From the NCBI GenBank assembly GCA_900545495.1, contig UQZJ01000019.1, positions 1-28,699 of the forward strand: a stretch of DNA of 28,699 nucleotides. The letters are read 5' to 3'. Positions 20,926-28,699 of this stretch are shown one piece after another. The stretch is from an uncultured Eubacteriales bacterium (GTDB lineage Bacteria > Bacillota > Clostridia > Oscillospirales > Oscillospiraceae). The stretch's first letter is position 1. Each line of letters starts with the position of its first letter. A model generated the notes under the pieces. It did no database searches. It saw nothing but the letters and a program-made list of their open reading frames with translations, and was not told the DNA's origin. The translations under genes and the position numbers were made by a program.

Positions 20926-22104
20926 ATGCGTAATAATGGGAAGAAACGAACCACAATTCTTGTGGCGGCGCTGCTGGCCTTGGTCATGACGCTGTCGCTG
21001 ACAGCCTGTCAGGTGGAGATCCCCGGCGTGGGGACCATCAACATTAACGGCGGGAATACACCGACAGGCGGGCAGGTACCCGGCGGCAACGGTACGGGAG
21101 GCGACGAGCCGGGGGCCTACGACGATTCTCTGGATCTGCTGCGGCAGGAGCTGGATGAGCGTCACCAGGACGAGCGCTTCGCGGTGGCCTATATCGGCGA
21201 TATCGACGGCAGCCTGCGTGATCTGGCGGTTCCACTGCGGGATTGGATGAATGATAAGGCGCCGATGCTGTGCGCCCAGTATACATTTATCCGGAATATC
21301 CCGCAGGAGCGGGTGGTGGGCGACAGCGGAAGCCTGTTCTGCGTGGTGCCCCGTGACCCCGACGCCACCGTGGTGGTGAACCGCATCCAGTGGAGCGAGG
21401 AGAAGGGCGACTACGAGGTCATGAAGGAGCTTTACCGCAGCCAGAACGGCGGACCGATCCTGTTGTTTGTCTTCTACGAACTGGGGAAGACCCCCTTTGA
21501 AACCACGGAGCTGCGTTTGACCGACCGCTACGGCGATACCCTGAGCTGGCTCCCCACCGCCGGATCGTTGTCTCTGCCCTACGACTATCAGAACGAGAGA
21601 AACCTGGCCATGGACTTCACCTTTTACTCGCAGGAGGGGAACGATGGAGACGACGGCAGCGACTTTGGCTGGACCTGCCCCGACGGCCCCCAGCTGACGC
21701 AGAGGCTGTGGGTATGGAATGGGGAGACGGATAAGCCCGCGATTGCCTCTCTGGAGCTGAACGCCAACAGCAGCCAGGAGAACTATTGGGGCTCCGGCAC
21801 CTTTATCTGGTGGTATGAGAGCGACTATACGACCCCGGAGGAGGTCTATGAGGGCGACTGGTCTCTGAGCGCCAACGGGGAATACTCCGGCGTGCTGACA
21901 CTGGATATGACCCGCACCGGCGGCAAGAGATACAAGTCCGGCGAGACGGATCGGCTTATCCATGACAGCTTTATCGTTCAGGTACCCATGCTCTTTGAGG
22001 ACTACACCTGTCTGGCCATTGACAAGGGTACGAACGGCTCCTATCTGCCCATTCAGATGGAGCCGGAAACGGTGCTTTACTTCTATCCCCAGTGGACGGA
22101 GTAA
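20926..22104 (+). CDS. Predicted surface lipoprotein, unknown function
   Basis: This 392-residue protein has a basic signal peptide, a hydrophobic core and lipobox LTAC (Cys28), followed by a Gly/Pro/Thr linker (about 37-65: NGGNTPTGGQVPGGNGTGGD). The rest is an acidic, aromatic-rich extracellular domain without a family I recognise. The ATG at 20926 follows GAGGAGG. It appears to be co-transcribed with the 30-aa ORF before it and the membrane peptide and pilin-like gene after it (31-bp gap). The arrangement suggests a surface-exposed assembly, which is inference. Its domain contains many Asp/Trp/Tyr residues (FGWTCPDG, WVWNGETD, FIWWYESD), which might bind glycan or metal. Confidence 0.78.
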   Translation: MRNNGKKRTTILVAALLALVMTLSLTACQVEIPGVGTININGGNTPTGGQVPGGNGTGGDEPGAYDDSLDLLRQELDERHQDERFAVAYIGDIDGSLRDLAVPLRDWMNDKAPMLCAQYTFIRNIPQERVVGDSGSLFCVVPRDPDATVVVNRIQWSEEKGDYEVMKELYRSQNGGPILLFVFYELGKTPFETTELRLTDRYGDTLSWLPTAGSLSLPYDYQNERNLAMDFTFYSQEGNDGDDGSDFGWTCPDGPQLTQRLWVWNGETDKPAIASLELNANSSQENYWGSGTFIWWYESDYTTPEEVYEGDWSLSANGEYSGVLTLDMTRTGGKRYKSGETDRLIHDSFIVQVPMLFEDYTCLAIDKGTNGSYLPIQMEPETVLYFYPQWTE

Positions 22105-22135
22105 GCGTGTGTGAATACGGGAAGGAGACGATGCC

Positions 22136-22240
22136 ATGCGTAAAGGTTGGAAAGGGCTGGCGGTGATCCTTGGGATCGCGCTGCTGGCCGCGGCACTGTT
22201 TACTTGGCGCTGTGTGCGCCGGAAAAATAACGACAAATAA
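22136..22240 (+). CDS. 34-aa single-pass membrane peptide
   Basis: ATG at 22136 follows GGAAGGAGACG and encodes MRKGWKG, then a hydrophobic helix (LAVILGIALLAAALFTW, about residues 8-24) and a basic tail CVRRKNNDK. It fits tightly between the lipoprotein stop (31 bp before) and the pilin-like gene (13 bp after). The translation signal and topology (short positive ends, one helix) support a real gene. It may stabilise or chaperone its surface-protein neighbours; that is a guess. Confidence 0.62.
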   Translation: MRKGWKGLAVILGIALLAAALFTWRCVRRKNNDK

Positions 22241-22253
22241 GGAGGTAAAACAC

Positions 22254-22961
22254 ATGAAAAGAAACAGAAAAACTGTATTTGCCCTGCTGCTGGCACTGGC
22301 CATGACACTGGGGCTGGCCGCCGCCGTATGGGCAACGGAGGGAGGCGGAACTGCGGGGGGAGACGGAATTGTGGTAGGCCCGGTTGGCCCTGGGAATTAT
22401 CCTACTCTTACAGAACTGGAGATCCCCTTCATCAAGACGGTAAAGCTGGGCGGCAACACCCATCCCGGCACGACGGACTTTAAGCTGGAGATTTTCAATA
22501 TTGGAAACGGCAATGCAGATGGCTACAAGGACGTGACATACACGGCTGCCGTCACCACCAACGGTGCGGGCAGCTATAACGGCGAGCTGGTCATCAGCGG
22601 CCCGGCGGCGCAGATTCGTGACTTTGTCAGCGAGGGCTTCTATGTCCGCGAGGTGAATGATAACCTTTCGGGATGGACGTATTCCGACGCGGTGTGGCAT
22701 ATTAACGCCAACGGGGAAATCCGTCCCGCCAAGCTGGAGACCACAGCCAATGGGGAGTTTTATGTTGTCGCTAATACTGCCGATACGGTAAGGGAGATGA
22801 CCTTCGAGAACACGTATACCTATAACACCTCCTATACCATCCCCGATGAGCAGCCCATTTCCTCTCCTAAGACCTTTGACGCCGGTGTGGCGCTGTACGG
22901 CGTAAGCGCCCTGCTGTCGCTGACTGGGACCGCGCTGGTCATCAAGCGTAAGAAGGGCTGA
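22254..22961 (+). CDS. Pilin-like surface protein (Spy0128/FctA-type) with unusual C-terminal tail
   Basis: This 235-residue secreted protein has a signal peptide (about 1-27, cleavage near VWATEG). A beta-rich domain begins FIKTVKLGGN and ends MTFENTYTYN, the arrangement seen in streptococcal pilin isopeptide-linkage domains. The lysine in KTVK and the asparagine in FENTY are in the positions expected for an intramolecular isopeptide bond. The C-terminus is a sorting-like tail: SPKTFDAGVALYG, a hydrophobic helix, then KRKKG. SPKTF resembles clostridial (S/N)PxTG sortase motifs with Gly replaced by Phe. The ATG follows ATAAGGAGG. No sortase is in the window. Pilin assignment is by pattern, not search. 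Confidence 0.72.
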   Translation: MKRNRKTVFALLLALAMTLGLAAAVWATEGGGTAGGDGIVVGPVGPGNYPTLTELEIPFIKTVKLGGNTHPGTTDFKLEIFNIGNGNADGYKDVTYTAAVTTNGAGSYNGELVISGPAAQIRDFVSEGFYVREVNDNLSGWTYSDAVWHINANGEIRPAKLETTANGEFYVVANTADTVREMTFENTYTYNTSYTIPDEQPISSPKTFDAGVALYGVSALLSLTGTALVIKRKKG

Positions 22962-23018
22962 TTGACCGATGCGCGGCTCGTCTGAGCGCGAGCGGTAAGC
23001 GCCTCATCTAAAATAACC

Positions 23019-23052
23019 ATAAGGCGGCGGACAGGTGATGTCCGCCGCCTTA
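23019..23052. terminator. Strong hairpin after the pilin-like gene
   Basis: The 13-bp stem AAGGCGGCGGACA with its complement has a short loop. The plus-strand tail TATGACGCAT is not T-rich, so it is a weak terminator or an mRNA 3' stabiliser. Confidence 0.55.
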
Positions 23053-23107
23053 TGACGCATATGCCGCCTTGCTGGGATAGCAAACTCATAAGGGTTTCCG
23101 TTCATAC

Positions 23108-23147
23108 AAAAAAGCTCCCGATTTCTTGCGAAATCGGGAGCTTTTTT
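23108..23147. terminator. Bidirectional terminator
   Basis: The 18-bp perfect stem AAAAAAGCTCCCGATTTC and its complement over TTGC ends in T-runs on both strands. It serves the convergent pilin-like and large surface protein genes. Confidence 0.92.
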
Positions 23148-23158
23148 ATTCGATGCGA

Positions 23159-24580
23159 TCAGTCCTTCTTCTTGCCGACCCATGCCATGCCGACTGCGGA
23201 GCTGACCGCCATGCCGACATACAGCGCGATGCCGGCATCCGCCACCGCAAAGGGCTCCTCGTACAGATTGCCCGGCTCCGGGCCTACGACGGTCACCTCT
23301 GTCCGCGTCGCCGTCACGAACGGGTCGTTCCGTCCGTAGGCAAAGGTGTAACCCAGCACCTTATTATTTGCGTCCACCCACTCGACGAGCATACCGCGAT
23401 AGTCCTGTGAGAAGGAGAAGCACACGGTCAGACTGCCGCGCTCCAGCCGATTGGTCACCACGAAGGGGATCGTCCGTCCTATCGTTTCGTCCGGATACGA
23501 GGAGGTGCGTTCGGGGTCACCGCGCTCATTCTTCAGACCTGTCATTTGGCCAAGGAAAATCATGTCATCCATCGCCTCAGAGTCGCCTCCCTCGAAGGGG
23601 ATCACATGGAAGCCGGTCACTTTGCTGCGGATCTCATCGCTCGGCTCCAGCACCCAACCCTTGTCCAGATCGTCCAGCGAGGGAAGACCCTTCTTGCTGT
23701 CAAAGGTGGTATGGAAGATGCCGCGCTCACGATCATAGATCACCGTCATCCTCGGGCTTACCACCTCGTCAATGGCCTTCTGCGCGATTGCCTCCGGCTG
23801 CAGGGAAAAGACAACATCGTCGGCGGGGGTGCTGTTCGCGTCCTTGTTCGCATCCGTATAGGCATCTTTTAGTCTGTCCAGCAGCGGAGTGCCCGTATCC
23901 CGGAAACAAAGGGCAAATGTTTCCCTATAGATATTACCCTGATCATTGCTCCAATACAGCACAAACTCTCTTGTACCAGGTACGGCTCTGCCATCACGAG
24001 TTTGGAAGGGGAAGACACGCGCGCATTCCCAAACGCCGTTTATTACGTTAAGCTCCTGCCGAGGCAGCCACTGCATTTCCATTGATACGGCATCCAGCGC
24101 GGTATAACCCTCCGGCGCCGTGATGGACAAGGTGCCGATGGGGTTGATCCGGTCGCGTTCAAACTGCTCTGCCAGCGTTCCATTTGCGGGGCAGATCACC
24201 AGCTGCTCTTCATAGCGGGTCACCTTCCACTGGCCTTCGCTATCCAGCTTATACTGCACACGCGCCTCATCCTGTGCATTCACGGCAGGAGGCGCGTCGT
24301 CGCCGGTTTCCGCCTCATAGCTGAAGGGGTCTACCACACGGATCCGCGCCAGCATAAGATGCTTGACCAGGTTATCACCATCCATCTTTTCGTGGTCGTT
24401 CCAGATGGACAGCATCATCATATCGCCATAGTTTTCAATGGCCGTAACGGTCATCATCCCGTTCTGCATATTCACGGCTGCCAGACCGTTACCGTGGCCG
24501 CTTGTGGGCTCGGTATAGTGCCGCAAAGGGATCTCCCCTTGGCATAGGCATCCCAAATACCGCCGCCGCCATTGCCGCAA
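23159..24580 (-). pseudogene. Large surface protein, C-terminal part (after frameshift)
   Basis: This is the distal 460 or so codons of a secreted protein of about 1000 residues. The frame is continuous with the middle part except for a one-base shift in the G4 run at plus 24535-24538: the middle frame reads DAYAKG and this frame continues EIPLRHYTEPTSGHGNGLAA. The region is beta-rich and acidic with no family I recognise. It ends EEPFAVADAGIALYVGMAVS, a hydrophobic helix, then VGKKKD. The DAGIALY-helix-basic ending is shared with the pilin-like protein at 22254-22961. If translated separately, it lacks a secretion signal. Confidence 0.7.
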
Positions 24581-25836
24581 AGAGAATCGTGATAAGTAAG
24601 GCCGGCGGGGCTGCGGGTTATGACGTCGTACAGAATGCCGCTGGGGTTGTTCAGACCTGCCTGGATCCAGTGCTGCTTATCGCCCTTGTATACCTCCATG
24701 GTCAAAATGCCAACGCCGTCAACGATCTCGTAGTTGTAGTTATAATCCTTACCACGCTCCAGAGGGGACGGGACCGTAACGGTAAAGTCCACGCCCAGCT
24801 CCGGCGGGGTAAATCCGCTGTCCCGCAGCATGATCGTCACCGCGTCATCGGGCTTCAGTGAATCGGTCGTGACGTCGGGGTCACCCTTGGACATACCGAA
24901 TTTCACCATCTGCGCATAGTAATCCATCCGGCGGGAGAACATCCACAGCTGGTCATCCACACGGATGCGGAGGTTGTCCAGCACAGTCCGCGTACCCTCC
25001 ATCTCCTGCACCATGGCGTAGTAGGCATCCACCGCCTTTGCGGCTACCTCCGGCTTATCAAAAAGATCGTTGACGATCTTCGTGCCATTGATATGGATAT
25101 CGCTGTACGCATCGTTCTTGTACTCATAGGTTATGTACTTCTCCAGGAAGTCCTTCGCCTTACCGAGCATCGGCCCATCACCGGGAAGGTCATCCACGCT
25201 CGTGATGTTGCCTGTGGCGGGGCCATCTCCGTTATCGGGGCCGTCGCCGGGGCCGCCGGGGCCGCCACCGTTGAGCTGCCGTTTAAAAAGCTCGATCACG
25301 CGCCAGAAACGGTAGCACTCCATGCCGGTGTCAGTCGGCATATGTATCGCCAGTTCATTCAGCAGTACCACTGCGCCGGCGGGCAACTCATTATAGTATT
25401 TCTGGATGGCCGCCCTTGCCCGTTCGGTGTCCAGTTCACCGTCTTTGTAGTATTCGTCCTTGAAGTCTACGCGTTTATCATGAGGATCTTGTCCCAATTG
25501 CTTGAGAACAAAATGCTCATTGAAGTAGTTCTGCGCCTCTGTAACTTCGTAGGGCCTGATATAGGCATCGTTGGCCGTGGTCACATTAAGATCCTCCACG
25601 CTGAAGACAGAACCGGTATCCGGACCGCTGCTGTTCCATTCATCGTGGTCGTGGATCTTGATCACGGGGTAATCCAAGGCATTGCGATAAAAGCCCATCA
25701 AGCCGCCAAGCGTCATGCCATCCCTCATACCATAAGGGATAGGCAGGTTATCCAGCATGGAACTGAACTGGTTGTAGGCCTCTATTACGCTGCGGGCCTG
25801 TTTTTTCGCGGCGGTCGTTTCGTAGAACCGATCTCC
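24472..25836 (-). pseudogene. Large surface protein, middle part (between UGA and frameshift)
   Basis: The frame is open from just after the UGA at 25837-25839 down to a stop at 24472. True homologous sequence probably ends at the frameshift near 24536, with about 20 codons of out-of-frame tail. It reads GDRFYETTAAKKQARSVIEA and then a mixed helical/beta region with a Gly/Pro/Asp linker (about plus 25190-25275: NGGGPGGPGDGPDNGDGPAT). An internal ATG at 25758 has no convincing ribosome site, so independent translation is doubtful. The protein family is unknown. Confidence 0.68.
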
Positions 25837-26214
25837 TCAGAAGCTGATATGATTCATTACGAAGAAGCGACCGTCTCCGTTCATGCAGAAATCCCGGCGC
25901 AGATACGTCTTGGCCGCTTCTTTTGCCTCGGGGGTGCCGCTCAGCTCATCCACGCCCGCCAGCACCATGCCCATCGTATAGGGGGCGTCCTGCGCTTTCG
26001 GAGACTGCATCAGTGCGGGCTCCTGCGCCTGCTCGGGCTCCTGCGCCTGCTCAGTCCCCTGCGCCTGCTCAGTCCCCTGCGCCTGCTCAGTCCCCTGCGT
26101 CTGCTCGGGCTCCTGCGCTGGCTCGTTGCTTCCGCCTGCCGGCTCTGCGATGGCGTTTACGCATAGGCTCAGCGTCAGCACCAGCGCCAGCAGCAAGCTG
26201 ACAATTTTCTTCAT
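25837..26214 (-). pseudogene. Large surface protein, N-terminal part ending at in-frame UGA
   Basis: The 125 codons start at ATG 26214 behind AAGGAGAGGA. There is a signal peptide (MKKIVSLLLALVLTLSLCVN, cleavage near AIAEP), then a repeat stalk of EPEQTQ/GTEQAQ hexapeptides, then a domain start (YTMGMVLAGVDELSGTPEAK). The frame ends VMNHISF-UGA and continues in the same frame as GDRFYETTAAKK. So a single UGA interrupts one gene. A CGA-to-UGA (Arg, giving RGD) or UGG-to-UGA change would explain it. As it stands, only a short secreted fragment would be made. Confidence 0.75.
26021..26128. repeat. Six 18-bp tandem repeats coding a hexapeptide stalk
   Basis: The 18-bp units on the plus strand are of the type YCCTGCGCCTGCTCRGKC, starting at 26021, 26039, 26057, 26075, 26093 and 26111. 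They encode EPEQAQ/GTEQAQ-type hexapeptides on the minus strand. The inner two (26057-26092) are identical and the last is degenerate, so copy number is probably variable between strains. Confidence 0.88.
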
Positions 26215-26493
26215 GCTACATCCTCTCCTTCTGGCGCCGAAAGGCTCGTCCACACGCCTGTTTGTGATTTTTCAGACGCACCTCTCGACTGCACGCAATA
26301 TATGTTTGTTTATATCACTTTGTCATTAACGAAACAATATGTTGGGAGGGAAGTGTGCTTTTTCCGGCAGTTTGCACAAAGCTGCTTAGCTACTTTATAC
26401 AGCGTCCGAGGTACATATGGGCGCGCGTATAGGCGGAGGAAAGCTGACAACGCCTGCCGCCCATATCGTATAGAACCGGCGGGCGCGTCCGTA
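26215..26493. other. Divergent intergenic region with a long hairpin
   Basis: A minus-strand promoter for the large surface gene may be ATGACA, 18 bp, TATATT near plus 26305-26335; the match is weak. ATATGGGCG (26415-26423) pairs with CGCCCATAT (26458-26466), with an inner GGCG/CGCC, in the 5' flank of the M20 gene promoter. There is no T-tract, so it is not a clear terminator. No coding sequence is seen. Confidence 0.4.
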
Positions 26494-26522
26494 TTGACAT
26501 TTGCCGGGGCGTATACTATAAC
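26494..26522 (+). promoter_or_regulatory. Promoter of the M20 amidohydrolase gene
   Basis: TTGACA (26494-26499) and TATAAC (26517-26522) are 17 bp apart. Transcription would start near 26529. Confidence 0.8.
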
Positions 26523-26582
26523 AGATACACCAAAACACATAGACCCGGCGCGGCAGCGCAGAACAGTGAAGGAGTGACAGAT

Positions 26583-27818
26583 ATGGCTTTTGCAAATAAG
26601 GAGCGTATAGCCCGGACGCTGGAGGCGCTGGCGCAGTACGGTGCCACAACTGGTGGGGGCGTTACGCGGCTGTCCTACACGGAGGAGTACCGGGCGGCGC
26701 AGGACTACCTGCGGCGGGAGATGGAGGCTGCGGGGCTGACCGTCCGGATCGATCCGATGGGCAACCTGATCGGCCGCCGGGAGGGGGCGGACAGCGCGCT
26801 GGCGGCCATCGCCGTGGGCTCGCATCTGGACTCCGTTCGGAACGGCGGCCACTTTGACGGCGCGATGGGCGTCGTCTGCGGGCTGGAGCTGGCAAGAATG
26901 CTGCGGGAGGACGGCCTCGCCCTGCGCCATCCCTTTGAGGCGGTGGCCATCGTGGAAGAGGAGGGCAACTCCTTCGGCTCCGGTATTCTGGGCGGCAGGG
27001 CGCTGGCCGGACTGGTGGAAACGGATTTTTTGAAAAAGCTGACAAACGCGGACGGCGTTACGGCTTACGATGTCATGGCGGCCTATGGCCTGCACCCGGA
27101 GGCGCTGGCCGAGGTGAAGCGCAGCCGGGACGACTGGGCGTGCTTCATCGAGCCCCACATCGAGCAGGGGCCGGTGCTGGAGAGCGAGGGACTGTCCGTG
27201 GGCATCGTGGACGCTATCGTGGGCATCTGCACACGGCGGATCGTCATCACCGGCCGCCCCGACCACGGCGGTACCACGCCCATGCACCTGCGGCTGGACG
27301 CGATGGTGGCGGCGTCCAAGGTCGTCCAGCTGGCGGACAGGCTTGCCAGGGAACTGCACGACGGCACCGTGGCCACCTGCGGCTCGCTCCGCGTAGAGCC
27401 GGGCGCGATCAACGTCGTCCCCGGACGAGTGGAGATGACGCTGGATTGCCGTTCCTCCCATCAGGCATCCATCGACACGGTGGTCGGTGCGGTGGAGACG
27501 CTGCTGGAGCAGCTCCGCGCCGAAGGCTATGGGGTGGAGATGTCTGTGCTGATGGACACGGCGCCGGTGCGCCTGTCCCAGCGGGTAGCGGCAGCGCTGA
27601 AGCACGGTATGGCGGAGAACGGCCTGCCGGTCAGAACGCTGCCCAGCGGCGCGGGACACGACGCCATGTTCATTTCCCGCGTCACGGATGTGGGGATGCT
27701 GTTCGTCTCCAGCCGGGACGGCCGCAGCCACTGCACGGAGGAGTTCACGGACACCGCCGATATTGCCCGGTGCTGCGACGTGGTGTACAGCGCCCTAAAG
27801 GAGTTGGATCGCGCCTGA
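26583..27818 (+). CDS. M20-family amidohydrolase (N-carbamoyl-L-amino acid hydrolase/allantoate amidohydrolase type)
   Basis: This 411-residue two-metal hydrolase of the hydantoinase/carbamoylase group has GSHLDSV (His81), GGHFDGAMG (Asp92), VEEEGNSF (126-133), IEPHIEQGPVLE and SGAGHDAMF in family order. Members hydrolyse ureido or carbamoyl groups, for example N-carbamoyl amino acids or allantoate, in the cytosol. Substrate cannot be decided between these. The ATG at 26583 follows AAGGAG by eight bases; a GTG at 26574 is in the ribosome site itself and is unlikely. No purine or hydantoin pathway genes are adjacent; carbonic anhydrase follows, and carbamate hydrolysis also releases CO2, so a link is possible but unproven. 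Confidence 0.87.
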   Translation: MAFANKERIARTLEALAQYGATTGGGVTRLSYTEEYRAAQDYLRREMEAAGLTVRIDPMGNLIGRREGADSALAAIAVGSHLDSVRNGGHFDGAMGVVCGLELARMLREDGLALRHPFEAVAIVEEEGNSFGSGILGGRALAGLVETDFLKKLTNADGVTAYDVMAAYGLHPEALAEVKRSRDDWACFIEPHIEQGPVLESEGLSVGIVDAIVGICTRRIVITGRPDHGGTTPMHLRLDAMVAASKVVQLADRLARELHDGTVATCGSLRVEPGAINVVPGRVEMTLDCRSSHQASIDTVVGAVETLLEQLRAEGYGVEMSVLMDTAPVRLSQRVAAALKHGMAENGLPVRTLPSGAGHDAMFISRVTDVGMLFVSSRDGRSHCTEEFTDTADIARCCDVVYSALKELDRA

Positions 27819-27873
27819 CCGGGCGGTGTGCCGCGACCGGCGCAGATCCCCTGCGGCTTCCGGCAGATTCCGG

Positions 27874-27902
27874 TTGCGGGCGAGGGGAAAATCCGCTATG
27901 AT
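27874..27902 (+). promoter_or_regulatory. Promoter of the carbonic anhydrase gene
   Basis: TTGCGG (27874-27879) and TATGAT (27897-27902) are separated by 17 bp, 28 bp before the ATG. Confidence 0.65.
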
Positions 27903-27929
27903 AGAAAAAACGCGAAAAGGAGAACCGCC

Positions 27930-28472
27930 ATGATCGAAGAAATGCTGGCGTATAACCGTGAGTTTGTCCGCTCCGGGGGCTATGAAAAGTTCCAGACCAG
28001 CAAGTACCCCGACAAGAAGATCGCCATCCTCACCTGCATGGATACCCGTCTGGTGGAGCTGCTCCCCGCGGCACTGGGCATCCGCAACGGCGATGTGAAG
28101 CTGATCAAAAACGCCGGCGGCATGATTACCGGCCCCTTTGACAGCGCGGTACGCAGCCTGCTGGTGGGCATCGTCGAGCTGGGCGTGGAGGAGGTCATGG
28201 TCATCGGTCACAACGACTGCGGCGTGGCGCACATCAACGCCGATATGATGATCCGCCATCTGATCCAGCGGGGCATCTCTCAGGATCATATCGACATGAT
28301 GCGCTACTGCGGCGTCGACTTTGAGGCATGGCTGCGGGGGTTTGACTGTGTGGAAAACTCCGTGGCGGAGACCGTGGAGCTGCTGCGCAACCACCCGCTG
28401 ATGCCCGCCGACGTGACCATCCGCGGCTACATTATCAACACGGAGACCGGCGAGCTGACCCCGCAGGATTGA
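27930..28472 (+). CDS. Beta-carbonic anhydrase
   Basis: This 180-residue enzyme interconverts CO2 and bicarbonate. Zinc ligands are Cys36, His94 and Cys97 (CMDTR and HNDCG), with the Asp38-Arg40 dyad that gates the zinc. NAGG (61-64) and the GHNDCGV loop match the short plant-type beta class common in Firmicutes. The ATG at 27930 follows AAAAGGAGAA. It has its own promoter and a strong terminator 40 bp downstream. It supplies bicarbonate for carboxylases or handles CO2; nothing in the neighbourhood specifies which. Confidence 0.92.
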   Translation: MIEEMLAYNREFVRSGGYEKFQTSKYPDKKIAILTCMDTRLVELLPAALGIRNGDVKLIKNAGGMITGPFDSAVRSLLVGIVELGVEEVMVIGHNDCGVAHINADMMIRHLIQRGISQDHIDMMRYCGVDFEAWLRGFDCVENSVAETVELLRNHPLMPADVTIRGYIINTETGELTPQD

Positions 28473-28512
28473 GGCACATTACATTTACCGGCTCTTTCGA
28501 CATACAGAGCAT

Positions 28513-28548
28513 AAAAGACACCGCCTTTTGAAAGGGCGGTGTCTTTTT
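28513..28548 (+). terminator. Terminator after carbonic anhydrase
   Basis: AAAAGACACCGCC pairs with GGCGGTGTCTTTT over a 9-base loop, followed by further T. Confidence 0.9.
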
Positions 28549-28569
28549 GTCCTGCCGGCGTGGCCGTTA

Positions 28570-28699
28570 TAGTATGCGCACGCTGGTGGTGGGGCGCTGC
28601 CTATCCGCCTGCCGGGCCATGCTGGCTGCGGCCGCCTTGTGTGCGGGTGATTGTGGGTTACCTCGGCGGTGCGCTGCCCCAAGTCCTCCGCCTCCTCCA
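28570..28699 (-). pseudogene. ADP-ribosylglycohydrolase-like fragment (cut by window edge)
   Basis: On the minus strand from the window end the frame reads EEAEDLGQRTAEVTHNHP, the typical ADP-ribosylglycohydrolase motif that normally continues EG(I)KGA followed by an alanine-rich helix. Here the frame instead runs into unrelated residues. In a neighbouring frame HKAAAASMA appears and then stops near 28570. This suggests a small deletion plus frameshift, so the gene is probably broken. Only the last 130 bp is visible. Confidence 0.4.

Noticed and set aside
24525..24545. Programmed -1 frameshift in the large surface gene
   Set aside because: The in-frame context C-AAG-GGG is not an X-XXY-YYZ slippery site. 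A missing G in a homopolymer is simpler.
25790..25840. Selenocysteine at the in-frame UGA
   Set aside because: Downstream bases form only a weak CGGT/ACCG stem, the context is not a redox motif, and the same gene has a second lesion. Nonsense mutation is simpler.

Overview
The window looks like chromosome of a GC-rich clostridial gut commensal, most likely Oscillospiraceae. Three things suggest this: nearly every gene has a strong AAGGAGG-type ribosome binding site, promoters are sigma-A-like with 17-bp spacers, and the gene families are typical of that group (EFR1 flavodoxin-ferredoxin, YitT, TnpV, Cys4 DUF6076-like protein, Spy0128-like surface protein). The assignment is by inference from gene content only.

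Layout. 1-480: a 51-bp direct repeat inside a hairpin-rich element, a terminator and a promoter. 489-4087: an amino-sugar operon (decayed hexosamine kinase, nagB, ROK-family kinase, nagA). 4342-13527: a 9.2-kb integrated mobilizable element inserted in the 3' end of tRNA-Val(GAC). It has a 24-bp att duplication, paired arm-type repeats at both ends, a tyrosine integrase, an excisionase-like protein, a RepA-like ATPase with iterons, and a MobV relaxase with an oriT that matches the pMV158 nick region. It also carries an AT-rich GntR/ABC-transporter cargo and a stretch of truncated genes (AAA ATPase, cyclophilin-like, serine recombinase, TnpV).

13505-18422: tRNA-Val, a FabG-like reductase, an XRE-S24 repressor with three ACAAG boxes exactly 31 bp apart, a lipoprotein, tRNA-Tyr and tRNA-Thr, a small protein overlapping a sigma-region-4-like protein, and a YitT membrane protein. 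18433-20448 (minus strand): an HAD phosphatase, a divergent peptide deformylase homologue, and an EFR1 flavodoxin-ferredoxin; the last two overlap by 4 nt.

20613-26214: a cell-surface locus. It holds a hairpin-rich leader, a 30-aa small ORF, a lipoprotein, a 34-aa membrane peptide, and a pilin-like protein with an SPKTF-DAG tail. A convergent, roughly 1000-aa secreted protein is split by one in-frame UGA and one single-base frameshift. The pilin-like and the large protein share a DAG[VI]ALY-transmembrane-basic tail. 26583-28699: an M20 amidohydrolase, a beta-carbonic anhydrase, and a degraded ADP-ribosylglycohydrolase-like fragment at the right edge.

The best leads are the complete recombination and transfer logic of the mobilizable element, the phased repressor boxes, and the surface locus with its shared unusual C-terminal tail and small ORFs.
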